A DNA stretch of 64,000 bases. Origin: Rattus norvegicus. Lineage: Eukaryota; Chordata; Mammalia; Rodentia; Muridae. Below are positions 47,760 through 59,855 of the stretch, in pieces. The notes under the pieces were generated by a model. It did not search any database, was not told where the DNA came from, and worked only from the letters and a program-made list of their open reading frames with translations. Made by a program: the position numbers and the translations under genes. The stretch spans positions 237,851,102 to 237,915,101 of the forward strand of contig NC_086019.1 of assembly GCF_036323735.1 (NCBI RefSeq). The letters are read 5' to 3'. How positions within the stretch are numbered: the first letter of the stretch is position 1; each line of letters opens with the position of its first letter.

Positions 47760-48730
47760 CATTATTTTAAGTGTTTTTTTTTTTCATGAGGTTCTCCCAG
47801 TAGATCTTTCCAGAGTCAGTGAGCCTCTCCCAGGATATGCATGCCTTCCTGACCAATTAAAAATAAATTCAGCCACAGGAAGTAGGATCCACTCACTCTT
47901 CAGTTGGCTTATGACCCAGAGGTGGAAGGAGGCAAGGTCAAATAGGCCTGGGGTGCTATTTTAGAAGAAAGGGAAATAGTCCTACAGAACCACCCTTCCA
48001 TGACCTGTGGTTTGAGAATCAGAGCTCTGCATGGTTCCCACACCACAGCTGTTTTCTACATCACCAACACTGAGCACAGGAAGTGGAATGGCACACAGGC
48101 TGCAGTTTATAGACTCTGTTCTCTCTGCAAGAGAAATGTGATCTCCGGGCTCTCAAATTCTCTTTAGAGTGGCATCTGAACTCAAACATTAAAGGAATTG
48201 CCTGCCTCATAAAAGGGACCTTCACAAGTGAGAAGCCTAAATGATTTTAGAGGCCTTGTAAGTAGGCATGTAGAGTTTCTGTGTAGACAGAATGTTTGGA
48301 AGTTTTGGGAATATTTCAGTGTATTTGATTTGTGAAACACAACTAGAGTGTGACTGAAAAAAATTCAACCACATAGAGACTAAGCATTCACTTTCTTCTA
48401 AGGGCCACAGAAGACACAGCACCCAGCCTATGTTAAATTCCAGACAGCTGGGGGTTAAACCATCTAACTGAGGCACTCTGCTGAACTGGCTCTCTCTGGT
48501 AGTCATATCTAATTTCAGGTGAATCAATCTAATTTTGAAAGGAATTGCTGAGAAAACAGGTGGCTTGAGTTTCAGCAGACAAGTATTTTTTCTCACTTGG
48601 AAATCCTAGGCAGCTCTAGATCTTAATGTTCTGCCTGAACAACTATCTTGGAGGAGCTTGCGAAATCTAGGTGAAATGATGTCTCTGGGTATCTGGTAGC
48701 TATGTGTGGGTTTTCAAGATTTCCTTTCTT
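47760..48730. other. Unannotated intronic DNA
   Basis: Unique. A 119-codon minus frame at 48237-48596 has no recognisable domain. Confidence 0.5.
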
Positions 48731-48732
48731 TT

Positions 48733-48850
48733 GAGAACTCCATACGTAATCTCTGTGGTTCTTCTTCCGCCAGCTCCCCCTCCCACCCTCAACTCCTCCT
48801 GTGTCCTGTACTCCTTCTTCAATGAACGACCACCTCTTATTTGATTTTGG
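48733..48850 (-). mobile_element. Probable LINE-1 3' end fragment
   Basis: ttgagaactccatacgtaat and ctcaactcctcctgtgtcct resemble a reverse-complement rodent L1 3' UTR end. Confidence 0.4.
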
Positions 48851-48852
48851 TA

Positions 48853-49021
48853 CATGCATTCATGCATGCATATATACATACATGCATGCATGCATAAATA
48901 CACATACATACATGCATACATACACATACATACATGCACACATACACATACATGCATACATACATACACATACATACATACATACATACATACATACATA
49001 CATACATACATGCACACACAC
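48853..49021 (+). repeat. (CATA)n / CATGCATA microsatellite
   Basis: About 165 bp of cata and catg tetramers, with ten perfect CATA near 48970-49010. The Tyr/Met/Cys/His-rich open frames across it are artefacts. Confidence 0.96.
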
Positions 49022-49024
49022 AGC

Positions 49025-52000
49025 CTGCTGACTTCATTTACACAAGTATCCAGGACTGACCTCTTGGAATTTAACACTCTATCTGGGAGCTCAGCCCTGA
49101 AGAAAAGGATTCTTCCCCTCCCAGCTGCCATTAACTACCGTTAGCCTTCATCTGGGGATGGGCCTTCACCCATGCACACTGTTAACCTATGTTGCTATTA
49201 TGCAGCTCTTGCCAGGCATCAAGTTGTTCGGATTTCCTGGGTGCAGTTTCCCTGTCACGTCCAGAGGACACTCACAGCAGGTGACATTCTTATAGCCACT
49301 AACAAGTGTAGCTCTCATTCTGTGTCACAAAAGGTTCTCTTTTGCAACAGAGGGAGACTATTGTAGAGATACACACTGGTCAAAATATACAGAGAAGTGA
49401 CCATGGAGTGCCCAACCACGACTGAAATGTCTGCAACAAAACCCTTTCATCTAAGGCTCAGGGAAAACTGTGGAAATGGGGGGGTGGGGTTCAAAAGATT
49501 GCATGTACTATTTTTGACTCCAGACACAGGAGGCTGTAGAATGAAGTTGAGATTTGATGCTACCTCTTCAGGAATAACCTATCTGAAATTAAATGAAAAT
49601 TCAAGCTTCACTTTCTACACCTCGTAATCCAACTGTAGAGAAACCCATAATGATCAGTAAAACTGTCTACACTCCAAATCTTTTGTATCTTTGGAAGCTT
49701 CTGGAGAACTTCCTAAGTCAACTGTCCATTACTTCCTTCACTTATACTGGGGAAAAAAAGAGAACATATTCTTGGCATTCTGGGGACAATGCTTGCTTAA
49801 TTTCCTATGATGTCGTCTTGGCCTGCTACACCTCATAGTCAATGATGATTGAGTCAGTTTTCCAAAAGCTGCCACTAGAGGGAACAAAAGCACTAGGTTT
49901 GCCGCAGTGTTGTGCCTAATATGATTTTCTTCATCCTGAAGATGTCCATTCGGACATTATGTTTGCACCTTTAGCTCTCTAAATATTTAGTGCCTACCCT
50001 GTCGCCCATGTGTTTTTGTTGATGATATTATGAATAAGACCCAACCTCAAGGTTACCTTCCTACTTGTTCCTTCTGTGGAAATTAATTTAATAATTTAAT
50101 ACATCATTCTCCTCTCCTTTAGGCATTGTATTTTAAGGTTGTCCGTGGAAATACATAAAACCTCAAACTTGCATAAGGCAATTTCTCTCTCCAGAAACTC
50201 GAGAATCCATGATGATATATGCATCCAGCTGCTTCGCTATGACGAAGAGAAAAGCAACTGCAGTGATGAAGGAGAGATGCACAGGAGGAAACCGCCGGTG
50301 CTCTCAATGCCTGTATCCCTCACATAGCATAGGATGCGCCAGGAGAGTCAACCACAAATACACCCTGCCTTTAGAAAGGTATGCATCTTGAAAGTAGCAT
50401 TTTCAAAAATAAAAATTTATATCCTATCTAACATAAAATAGTATATAGGAATGCACATACTCTTATACTCTATATTAAAAAGGGATATGTAACTCTCAGA
50501 GCAGAAATGTTTGCCCTAGTGAAAGTCCTCGTTCTTTGCCACCCTGTTCATTCTAGCTTCCTCTCATCTCTGTTACTAACTTCCTAAAACACAAGGTGAA
50601 GGTGCACTGAGCGGCTAAAGGTATTGGCGTTGAGTTGGACCTCTTAGGCTATTGAGGGACTGTGCAATCTAGCTTCCGGACTAATGCTTTGCTTTCACGT
50701 GACTACTTAACAACTCCGAAGTGTCAAGCTTTAGCTATTATTTATACAGAAATAAAGATGGTCTCTAATCTTGAACACGGTTGTATTTCCTGCGCACTGG
50801 CCACTGTAAGAACGTAGACAATAGTTTCATTTTTGTCTGAGCGCTCAGGGAGGTGTGCGTGCATGTGCGCATGCTCTCCATCTTGTAGGCACAGCAACTG
50901 CAGGCTGGCGAAAATTAGTGATCTCAGTTTACAAATCCATAGTCCTTCTGACACACACTGCTCTCTACTCAGACAATTTCACATCATTGTGGGTTTTGCT
51001 GAAAAGGGGAACCGTAAGAGACATATATCTAAGGCACATCTTTAAATTACCATCACTCTTATCTCCCAGGTAGAACTCTTATCTCCCCTCTGCTGCTGTT
51101 GTGCTTTGGGGTGTCAGGATCTAGGATATTCACGTACCCATTTCCCTCTACACAGAGGGAACTCAGGGGCTGGAAATGGGCATGCAGTTCATTTTAGTGT
51201 CTCAATTGCTAGCTAGAGAATGCCTGGTATTTTGGAGGGCATCCATAAATGAGTATTGAGGATTGCCAAACTGAACAAATAGCGAGTTCATTCTACATTT
51301 TGGATGCTCATCAGAACTTGAAATACATAAATTTGACTTTCTAAAAAGGTATTTCTGTACATGGGTTGAGTATATATTTGTTTTCTATTTGAAACTCACA
51401 GAGAGCGCTATTTATAAATATTTGCAAGGGAACTTGGCTTTAGTTACATCATCCAGCTAATAATGAATGGGGTAGATACAACCAAAATTACACTGTCACC
51501 TTACTATGCTTACCATAGCGTGTGTTTGCTCCACCAGGGTGCTAAGGCACAGATGACTTAAACAGAGTGAGCCATTTAATGTTTACGTACAGCGTCACTG
51601 AGTGAACTCTTGAGCATGTCAAATTGCCTCTGCTCTTTACATGGAGTGAGCTTCCTCCAGCCTCTCAGTTTCATTCTTGTATTTAGAATTTCACTGTAAA
51701 AACAAGATGACAGTGCCAACGTACACCCTGATCTGAGGAGCTCTAAGTATCTCCTCGTCCCTTCTTTCTTATGTTTAACAGGAAAAGATATCCTCTCGAA
51801 TGAACTACAGAGTGGTTCATGGGTCTCTCTCTGAACTGGCTGCAGCCATGATATTTATAACTGCATTGAAGTTATAACAAAAAGACCCTTCCACATGTTA
51901 ACCATAAATGTCCCCCGCCCCTGGACATCATTAAAATGTAGCAAAGTTTTGCATTTATTCTGCTTGTCAAGGACTTGGTGTTATAAGGAGAGATGGTGTT

Positions 52001-52255
52001 TTCAGGTGGTATATTTAGCAAACATTGTCAGGGGAAACTACTTGCTAATTTTCGACATATTTGAAAAACATACGTCTGCTGTCTGTTCATTTTGCATGTC
52101 ATTAAATTTCAATTAAGTGTCTCAGAAGCTAGGTAGCAATTCTATGTCTTCGTGTGTTGCACAGTACCTGATTGCAGTGGAAATAATTAATATTCAGCTG
52201 TTTGAAAATGTATTTGCTTTAAGTTCATGTCTATTCCTCTCTCTGGGATGGGTAA
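49025..52255. other. Unannotated intronic DNA
   Basis: 3.2 kb with no repeat I recognise. Stretches at 50140-50350 and 50800-50900 keep more CpGs than the average of the window. Overlapping plus frames there (about 60-70 codons) show no domain. Confidence 0.5.
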
Positions 52256-52260
52256 AAATC

Positions 52261-52420
52261 TGTGACAGTGATGGTGGTGGTAGTTATGGCGGTGATAGTA
52301 GGCATGGTAGTGGTGGTAGGGATGGCAGAGGTGGTGGTGATGGTGGTGGTGGTGGTGGTGGTTATGATGGTGATGGTAGGGATGGGAATGGCGGTGATGG
52401 TGATGGTGATGGCGATGGAT
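52261..52420 (+). repeat. GGT/GAT triplet minisatellite
   Basis: About 160 bp of ggt, gat and gtg units. Frames read Gly/Asp, Val/Met or, on the minus strand, Thr/Ile repeats; none looks like a real protein. Confidence 0.93.
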
Positions 52421-52424
52421 ACTC

Positions 52425-53685
52425 TCTCAAATAAGTCCACAGTGATGAGTGTAATGCAGTTAGATAATTTCAGTTGAAACACAGTCAGTTGTTACTAAAA
52501 TCATGAGCAGCTCAGTGTTTTAGAAATGTAAGATTTATAAAGGACATTTCTAATCTTTAAAAGCGTATATTGGCCAGACAAACCTTGTCCAGAGGTGTAG
52601 GACTGCATAGAGCACAGCCCCTGGCAGACATGGTGCACACATTTGTATCTTCCAATTTCCGGTCCTTTGCTCATTATTTCTGTCCCCCTTCTCTCATCAG
52701 TTATCACAATGTTTGCTTTTCCTTAGCACAACGGCCATGTTGTGTATCGATGTGTGCTTAGAAATGACTTAACTTCAGAAGTTTAATTAATACTGCATTT
52801 ATAATGGAGATGATTCAATGGAAGGCTCCCAACATCTAAATAAAACCCATCCTCCACAAGCTTCATGGCTGACTCTGCCACCCTTGTTACCACACCTTTG
52901 GTAGTAGCAATTTCTAAGTGGAAGTATATGGTTTAAATAGACACTGGTAACGAAGTGAGGGCTGGGCTTACAGACACGCTCTGAAATTAACCAGCTGGCG
53001 ATCTAAACAGCCCTGGCTGTGGAAAGGAGCCAGGAACCTGATTAAAGACCTATTTTTAGGGTGTGTAGGTTTAACTCATTTGTGAACAAAGTGTATTCAT
53101 TTGAATAAGTAGCAAATAAAATTACCTTCATAACATATGTGCGTACATTCCCTGGATTGGGTAAGCCTACTAGGTAGGACAGAAGCTCCACTGAGTCTAA
53201 GACTGTCCAGCGTTTGGAGGACAATATGAATCCTGCCTGGGACTGTGGTCTAATCAGAAGTGAGCACAGTGCTTCCAAGACAGCTCACATGAGCATTCAA
53301 AGAGAATGTTCTTAAGCGACTGGGGTGACACTTGCTTTGTTCTTAGAAGTGACTTATAGAAGGCAAGAATAACCCAGTAGAATTTTATTTCTTTATATAC
53401 AGGCTGGCAGGTGTTCTACACACATTAATTGGATAAGAGTAGAAATGCTTTTTCCCCACCAATAATGTTTTAATGAAAAAGACTGCAATAATAGTTGAGG
53501 GAAAGAGACATATTGTTTGAGAGTGTTTTGATGTATGCTTTTAAGAGGTAACTTATGCACTCACACCATTAACATCTTGCAAACAATTGCAAAACCTTTT
53601 CATTCCTCTATACTGCACACAGGCCTAACTCAGAAGCTGCTAAATACATTTTAATTTTTTTTCAGAATAAATGGAGAGAAGATTG
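52425..53685. other. Unannotated intronic DNA
   Basis: Nothing recognised. Confidence 0.5.
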
Positions 53686-53689
53686 AGTT

Positions 53690-53830
53690 CTCCAGGTGTG
53701 TTGATGCATGTCTGTTATCCTGTGAAAACTTGAGGGACTTGAATGGCTGGAGCATGAAGGTCATGAGTTCAAAGTCAGCCTTGGCTACCTATCAAGTTTC
53801 AGTCAAGCCTGGATTACATTGCACAAATAG
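53690..53830 (+). mobile_element. B1-like SINE
   Basis: ccaggtgtgttgatgcatgt, tgaaggtcatgagttcaaag and tcagccttggctac are the plus-strand B1 core. Confidence 0.65.
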
Positions 53831-53964
53831 GTCCTCATCTCCATCCTCAGTCCCAAGGATGCGTGAGCTCATTTGTTGAATTTAAATAAACATACATTAA
53901 TATTGTAAATAAATATACAATAATATACCACATACAATTACAAGGTGAGTCTGAGTTTTATTTT

Positions 53965-54470
53965 TCTTTGTTCTGGTCAATAAGTATTTGTTGACGTTTA
54001 CTGTTTGCAAAGAGTAATCAAAGAAATAGAACTGTACCCTTCCCTTCAGTTCATCTTCTAGCAAGAAAACCAACATATCCCCAAATTAATAACCCACCCT
54101 GGGGACCGTTATAAAGGAAATCAGGAGATGTCTGTGAGTGAACGGGTGTAAACTCATAGGGAATTCTTTGAAACAAACTGTTGGGGTAGGCTCCTTGGAG
54201 CAAATCCTGAAGCTGGGGATACAGTTTTCTGAAGAGTTGCGGAAACAGCTGTCAGGGTGTCAAGCATTTAGAGTAGATGGGAAGCTAAGGGGAGAACAGC
54301 TCTGAGAGACAGAGAAAGCAGCGCAGGGAAAGCAAGGAGGGGGCAGGTAGATGCTGCAAGCTCACCAGGAAAAGGCATTTTGACGACATTCTAACGGCAA
54401 GCTGCAATCCATTTCAACTGGAGCAGGGACAATAAAGATGACAGAGAGGATAGCACAACAGCTGCTGCCG
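53965..54470 (-). mobile_element. L2-like LINE remnant
   Basis: caataagtatttgttgacgt, ggctccttggagcaaatcct, aaggcattttgacg and caatccatttcaactggagc follow the antisense L2 order. Confidence 0.5.
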
Positions 54471-54474
54471 AACA

Positions 54475-55085
54475 AGCCTTTCCTCCTGCGATAGGGCTCA
54501 TCGCAAGTGTTTAACATCCCCTGTCAATCACCCCATCAAAGCACAAGACGAAGATGCTGGCTTTTCTCACTTACAGAAAAGGGATTGCGTTGGAATGCTC
54601 TGGGCTAACTTGCCCCAAAGCACAGCTAGTGCGTATGATGCCATCACACTTAGTAGTATGACATCACCATACTTAGCAGTATGACATCATCACCTACTAA
54701 GTGCTTTGGAGGAAATGGATTGTTGAGGAATAGAGAGATCAGGGATAGGATGTCAAATAGGGTCACTCGTACGTAGTATGCCTGTGATGGGCTTGAGGAA
54801 GAAGAAGGGTGATCCCACCATTTAAGGAAAGCCTGAAGATTAGGAAAGAAGAAGGTTTGAGGGAAAAAAAAACTTAGATCTATTCAGTCTGAAATAAAAC
54901 TTGACCTGGATAAGATTATAACTCCTAGAAAAACATTGGTCAAGAGCAAAACCAGGTCTGTGAAAAGGATTCTAAATTTCCTTGCTGTTCTCAGGCTCCT
55001 CTCCTCCCCATTTGCTGAGAAATTCTCCACAAAACCAATCTTATTGTTTTTCATATTAATCAGATGAGGTCTACATCATTCTGGG
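54475..55085. other. Unannotated intronic DNA with a short duplication
   Basis: cttagtagtatgacatca and cttagcagtatgacatca lie at 54649-54666 and 54672-54689. Otherwise unique. Confidence 0.5.
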
Positions 55086-55089
55086 GAAA

Positions 55090-55345
55090 AGATGAATAGG
55101 CCGGGCTGAGCCTGTTTTGTGTGGTCAACAAGCTAACAACAGGTATGACATCCTTAAATGCAAAAGGGGGAGGGGTTATGCCTTGTGACACTTGAAGATT
55201 ATATAAAATCCAAGTTCGGGGCCCCATCAATAAAGTTTTATTAAGCATGGCTTTCCTCAGTGGCTCAAACACTGTCTGTAGCTGTCGCCTACCACAACAG
55301 GTTTTGGTTGGACTGCAGAGCCTCAGCGTCGAGCATTTGCCTGGG
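55090..55345 (+). mobile_element. Possible ancient hAT-type DNA transposon remnant
   Basis: ataaagttttattaagcatg followed by gtctgtagctgtcgcctacc resembles an old mammalian hAT non-autonomous element. Terminal repeats are not visible. Confidence 0.35.
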
Positions 55346-55450
55346 ATGCATGAGGCACATGGTTCCATCTTAACATGTACAAGAGAGCACACGGAATAAC
55401 CCTATCAACCCCTGTTCCTGTGCTACTCTACTTGGTACTGTTGATAAAAC

Positions 55451-55596
55451 AGGTGTGTGTGTGTGCGTGTGTGCGCGCGCGCGCGCGCACAGGCGCCCAC
55501 ATGCACGTGCGTGCGTGTATGTGTGTGTATGTGGGCTTTTGTGTCAATGTACATGTGTGCACTCAGGTGCATGTATGTGTGTACAGATGAGCATGG
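55451..55596 (+). repeat. (GT)n with (GC)n core
   Basis: GT units, then cgcgcgcgcgcgcgc at about 55475-55490, then GT/GC mixtures: alternating purine-pyrimidine, the composition favouring Z-DNA. Confidence 0.92.
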
Positions 55597-55801
55597 AGGT
55601 CAGAAATCAGCCTTGTGTAGCGCTCTAGGTGTCCTTCACCATTTTGGGGGGTAGGGTCTCTTACTGGAATTTAACAAGCAGGATAGGATGGCTAGTCAGT
55701 GGACCCGAGGGAACGATCTGTCTGTGCCGCCCAAACATTGAGGTAATAAGGGAACCCTACAGCACCCAGCTTCTTTTAAGGTTATGCATGTTTGTGCTCC
55801 A

Positions 55802-55976
55802 GGGCTGGAGAGCGGCGGTCAGTGGTTAAGAACATTGGCTGCTCTTCCAGAAGACCCAGGCTCCGTCCCCAGTACTTAAGGCCGCTCTGTAACCCTAGTG
55901 CCAGGGGATCCAATGCCCTCTTGTTGCTTCAAAGGCACTTGTATACACAATAACACAATAAACAAAAAAATGAATA
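55802..55976 (+). mobile_element. B3 SINE
   Basis: gggctggagagcggcggtca, ggctgctcttccagaagacc and gccaggggatccaatgccct, then an A-rich tail. Confidence 0.8.
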
Positions 55977-55979
55977 AAT

Positions 55980-56895
55980 TAGAATTTTTTTAAAATAGGT
56001 TCTGGAAGTAGAACTCGGGTCTTGGTGTCTGGCAACACCAAGTCCTATAATACATTACAGACTGGTCCTAGGTCAATTTTTCTTAATTGAAGCTTTTCTT
56101 AACATAATAATGTAGTTGGAAGAAACATTTTAATTCACATTTTGTCTTTTGCCCAAGTGCATTTTCTTTACTGATAAAAATTTGGTAGAATCAAACCAAA
56201 TGAAAAGTGTTAAGCTCTTCGAAGGCCTGGCACAATAAAGGACTCACATTACTGCTTTGAAGAGAGACCTGGTTTTTACTGTGACTTTCAGTTTACCTGT
56301 GGTCAGATTCATCAGGACAGATGCACACGCAGACATCTGCAACATAAATTATTCAGAATATATAAAGCCTGCAATCCTAATAAAAGCCACATTAAAAGAA
56401 TAAGCCTTGTCAATATATTGTCTTTGGACAAATAGGAACAAAATCTGTAGGTGCCTCTGGGGCAAGAGTAATTTGCTACTGCGTGTGCCTTTGCCTTAAG
56501 GCCCATCTTTCTGCAATCTCATACAAGGTCACTTGACACTCCCGGGGAACACTAATGTGCCTAAGTGGCCCGTATTATCTCTGAGTACTTGTAAATTGGC
56601 TTCCTTCGAGCTGAGGTAGATCTGATAATGCTGACTTGAAGACGAACTCAGCTGTCTGAATGCGTGAGGACTCGGGCAATTTAAAAAAGAAAGAAGGGTG
56701 CTGCTTTTAAGGGGAGTTGGGAAGGAGAGAAAAAGGAGAGAGTAATATGATATATTAAGTAGAGTACTGAATACTTGGAAGGAAGAAGGGGACCAGCAGG
56801 AGGGGATGAGAATGGGAAGGGCAATAGAGGAGAGACAGGAATAAGAACAATAGCATCTAAAAAATGCTATAATGAGACCCATTATTTTTCAGGCT
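55980..56895. other. Unannotated intronic DNA
   Basis: Nothing recognised. Confidence 0.5.
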
Positions 56896-56901
56896 AATTT
56901 A

Positions 56902-56902
<1 letters not shown>

Positions 56903-56955
<53 letters not shown>

Positions 56956-57036
56956 CTTATTCTGAGTACCTCATCAGTATCTAATTATATATATATATAT
57001 ATATGTATGTATACACGCACACCTATCTATCTATAT

Positions 57037-57073
<37 letters not shown>
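56903..57073 (+). repeat. (CA)n - (AT)n - (CA)n compound microsatellite
   Basis: CA at 56903-56956, AT at about 56987-57003, CA again at 57041-57073, with unique spacers. Confidence 0.95.
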
Positions 57074-57075
<2 letters not shown>

Positions 57076-57307
57076 GCCTTATTTTTGAATAACTTCCAGC
57101 TCTGAAATATGAACAATGCATATTTTTACACATAAATCTGGCTACTCAAGTAGTGAATTTTCCATTTAAAACCAAGCCTATAAGAAGTAGCATGGTAAGG
57201 AGATATTTCTGCAGATTGAGGCTGACTGTTGCTGTCTTAAATTTGTAGCATCAAACCTCACAGCCACCTGTCAAACCTATGATTTCTTCTCTGGAATAGT
57301 AATAACA

Positions 57308-57372
57308 ACCACCACCGCCGCCGCCACCACCGCCGCCGCCGCCACCACCACCACCACCACCACCACCACAGC
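57308..57372 (+). repeat. (CCA/CCG)n triplet repeat
   Basis: Interspersed ccg and cca triplets, about 20 units, ending in CAGCAACAACAG. It is the most CG-rich point of this region. Confidence 0.96.
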
Positions 57373-57479
57373 AACAACAGTAACAACATATTCTAGTTTA
57401 AAATACTAATATAAATAAAAGGCTTCAATAGAGAAAACAGAGATAGGAGGATTAGTTCAGTCAGTTCCAATCCCCATGA

Positions 57480-57692
57480 GTCTTTGACATGGGAGGCAAA
57501 GACTCTACCACTGAGCTTTACCTCTGCCCTCTTTTCCCTTTTCCCCTTTGAGACAGGACTCGCTTAGTTGCGCAGGCGTGCCCTGAACATGTTCTATAGA
57601 CTAGGTGAGTCTTGAACATGCGGTACTTCTGGTCAGTCTCTAGAGCAGCTGAGACTACAGGCCCGTGCTGCCAGGGTCAGCTCCAATTAACA
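57480..57692 (-). mobile_element. B4 (ID-B1 fusion) SINE
   Basis: ctctaccactgagctttacc (ID part) followed by tttgagacaggactcgctta and agctgagactacaggcccgt (B1 part), in minus orientation. Confidence 0.75.
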
Positions 57693-57699
57693 AGCATGT

Positions 57700-58320
57700 G
57701 AAGATCAAAGTGTGTCCTTTCCTGATCTTCTGGGGTTTCACACAGCTTCTTGGTACATCGGAGAAAAGGACTTGGTAACGTTTCTGCTCGCCGGCTTGTA
57801 GGTGATAAAGATCATCATGCGAATGATGTGAACTTATAGCACAAGTTCAGTCTGACAATGGCCAGTGCTATGTGAATGAGGCCCAGGAGAGCCCAGCGTC
57901 TGCATCCATGCTCCCTTGCTCCCCAGGGTAGGCACCCTCTCAAAGGTCCCAGGGGATGCTCCCTGTGGGTGTCAGGTCATGTTTATTTGGAGCGGGGTTT
58001 GACTGCACTGGGGATATGGAGTGACCCCCAGTGAGGAATCAAGGCGAAGGCTTTAGAACAGTGGGCTCTTGCTATGAAACTCAGACAATATTACACTACC
58101 TGTGTATGATTGGGGGTTCCCTCTTCCCCTTGATCTCTTAGATCACAAGAAAAGTAACTCAGACAGTCACTGAGCTAAAAAGAAAATACAGAAAGACTGT
58201 ACCTTATGCCTATCTCAAGGCCTTTGAAATTTTCAACTTCAGGCCATTAAGTACAGATGATCTACTTATAGAATGTAGCAGGTATAATCTTTGAGGGGTA
58301 GACAAGTTGAATTCTTGAGA
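57700..58320. other. Unannotated intronic DNA
   Basis: Nothing recognised. Confidence 0.5.
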
Positions 58321-58324
58321 TGTA

Positions 58325-58690
58325 GAGTTGGGCCAGCAAGGTTTATGTCAACTTGATACAAATTAGAGTCCTTCGGAAAAGGGAACCTCAGTTGAGAAAA
58401 TGCTCTCACTATCTTGGTCTGTAGGCAAGCCTGAGGCACATGCCTTGACTGATTTTTGGTGGGGAAGTGGAACTCATGACTGGTGGTCCTGGGTGCTATT
58501 AGAAAGCAGGCTGAGCAAGTCTGGAGGAGCAGGGCAATAAGCAGCACTCCTCTATGGTCTCTGTATGAGCTCCTGCCTCGTTTCCTGCCCCGACTTGCTT
58601 CTATGGCTTTAAGAAGAAAGAGAGCTCTTCCCTCCAAGTTGCTTTGGTCATGGGTTTTGTTTTTATCACAGCCATAAAACCCCTAAGACA
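58325..58690 (+). mobile_element. Rodent interspersed repeat, family not named (copy 3)
   Basis: tatgtcaacttgatacaaat, ctgtaggcaagcctgaggc, agaaagcaggctgagcaag and tatcacagccataaaacccc: the most complete of the three copies in the window. Confidence 0.7.
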
Positions 58691-58699
58691 AGGCAAAAT

Positions 58700-59490
58700 C
58701 TAGTACCTTTTTCCTCTAAGAGGTCAAAGAAAAATTTCATCCTACACGTATGCAGGCGATGATGGATGAGTAAGTAGCCTATCAAAACCTATCCAGACCC
58801 CAATGTCAAGTGTAGAGAAAGAGACTTGAAAACTTTATGGGAAAAGATAGCTACTTTATAGTGGGACCAGGACAGAGGCAGAGTTAGGGGGAATAAAAAG
58901 ACCGTATAGGATTAGAAACAAATCCCACTCACCACCAATAATCACTTCATGTCTGTTCAGAATACCATTCTGCATAGTATGAAAGGGCAAGGAGCCATCA
59001 TGTCTTGGACTAGGTAACCAGTTAACCCTTCTTTGATAGGTCACCCACCTCACAAACAGTTACCTTACCTGGGAAAACGGTCTTCGCAGTTTAGTTATTG
59101 ATTGATTGATCAATGGACTGTTATCATCACAAGCACTTTCTGCATCTTAAGCAGGTATTCTATTGCTGAGATAAACCTCCCAGAAGCTGTGGCTCAGGTT
59201 ACAGACTGAGGGACAAGGAGGATGTTACTGTGAAATTGTCTGGGTTGATCCTAAGTGTTATCATGTTTCTTTCTGTGACAGCCTCTACCCTGTTCCCCCT
59301 TCCCCCCAAAAAGTAACAGCATTGACAGAAAGCCATGGAAGAGAATTCTTAAACATTGTGCAGCTTTCCATAATTCATGGCTTCTGGTGGGGGTGGGAGT
59401 GTGGGGGAAAGGACTTACTTTTTAAGGGGATGGGTGGTGCTGGAAGTCTGACCATGTTCCAGTGAGTATATGGTCAATACACAAAGTGAA
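58700..59490. other. Unannotated intronic DNA
   Basis: Nothing recognised. Confidence 0.5.
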
Positions 59491-59494
59491 TCAA

Positions 59495-59624
59495 CCTTCC
59501 TTCCTTCCTTCCTTCCTTCCTTCCTTCCTTCCTTCCTTCCTTCCTTCCTCCCTCCCTCCCTCCTTCCCTCCCTCCCTCCCTCCCTCCTTCCCTCCCTCCC
59601 TTCCTTCTTTCCTTCCTTCCTTCT
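59495..59624 (+). repeat. (TTCC)n/(CTCC)n microsatellite
   Basis: About 130 bp polypyrimidine. All frames are open because stops are excluded. Confidence 0.97.
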
Positions 59625-59769
59625 ACTGTTTTTGGGGAAGGAGGAGGTCACAAGGGTGGGGGCAAGCCTTGAACGACAGGGAAGTGATTGTGATCAGGGT
59701 ACATAATGTAAAAAATCCTAAATAAGCAATAAAAATACTATGTTAAAAAAGAAACAAAATGAGTTATAT

Positions 59770-59810
59770 GCACACACGTGCATACGCACACATGCACATG
59801 CACACACACA

Positions 59811-59853
<43 letters not shown>
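59770..59853 (+). repeat. (CA)n microsatellite
   Basis: CA with GT and AT interruptions; about 25 clean CA units at the right end. Confidence 0.96.

Positions 59854-59855
<2 letters not shown>

Noticed and set aside
48853..49021. CRISPR-like regular repeats
   Set aside because: A tetranucleotide microsatellite without unique spacers; the genome is mammalian.
52117..52482. Gly/Asp-rich, Val/Met-rich and Thr/Ile-rich frames
   Set aside because: Translation of the GGT/GAT repeat on both strands; not a protein signature.
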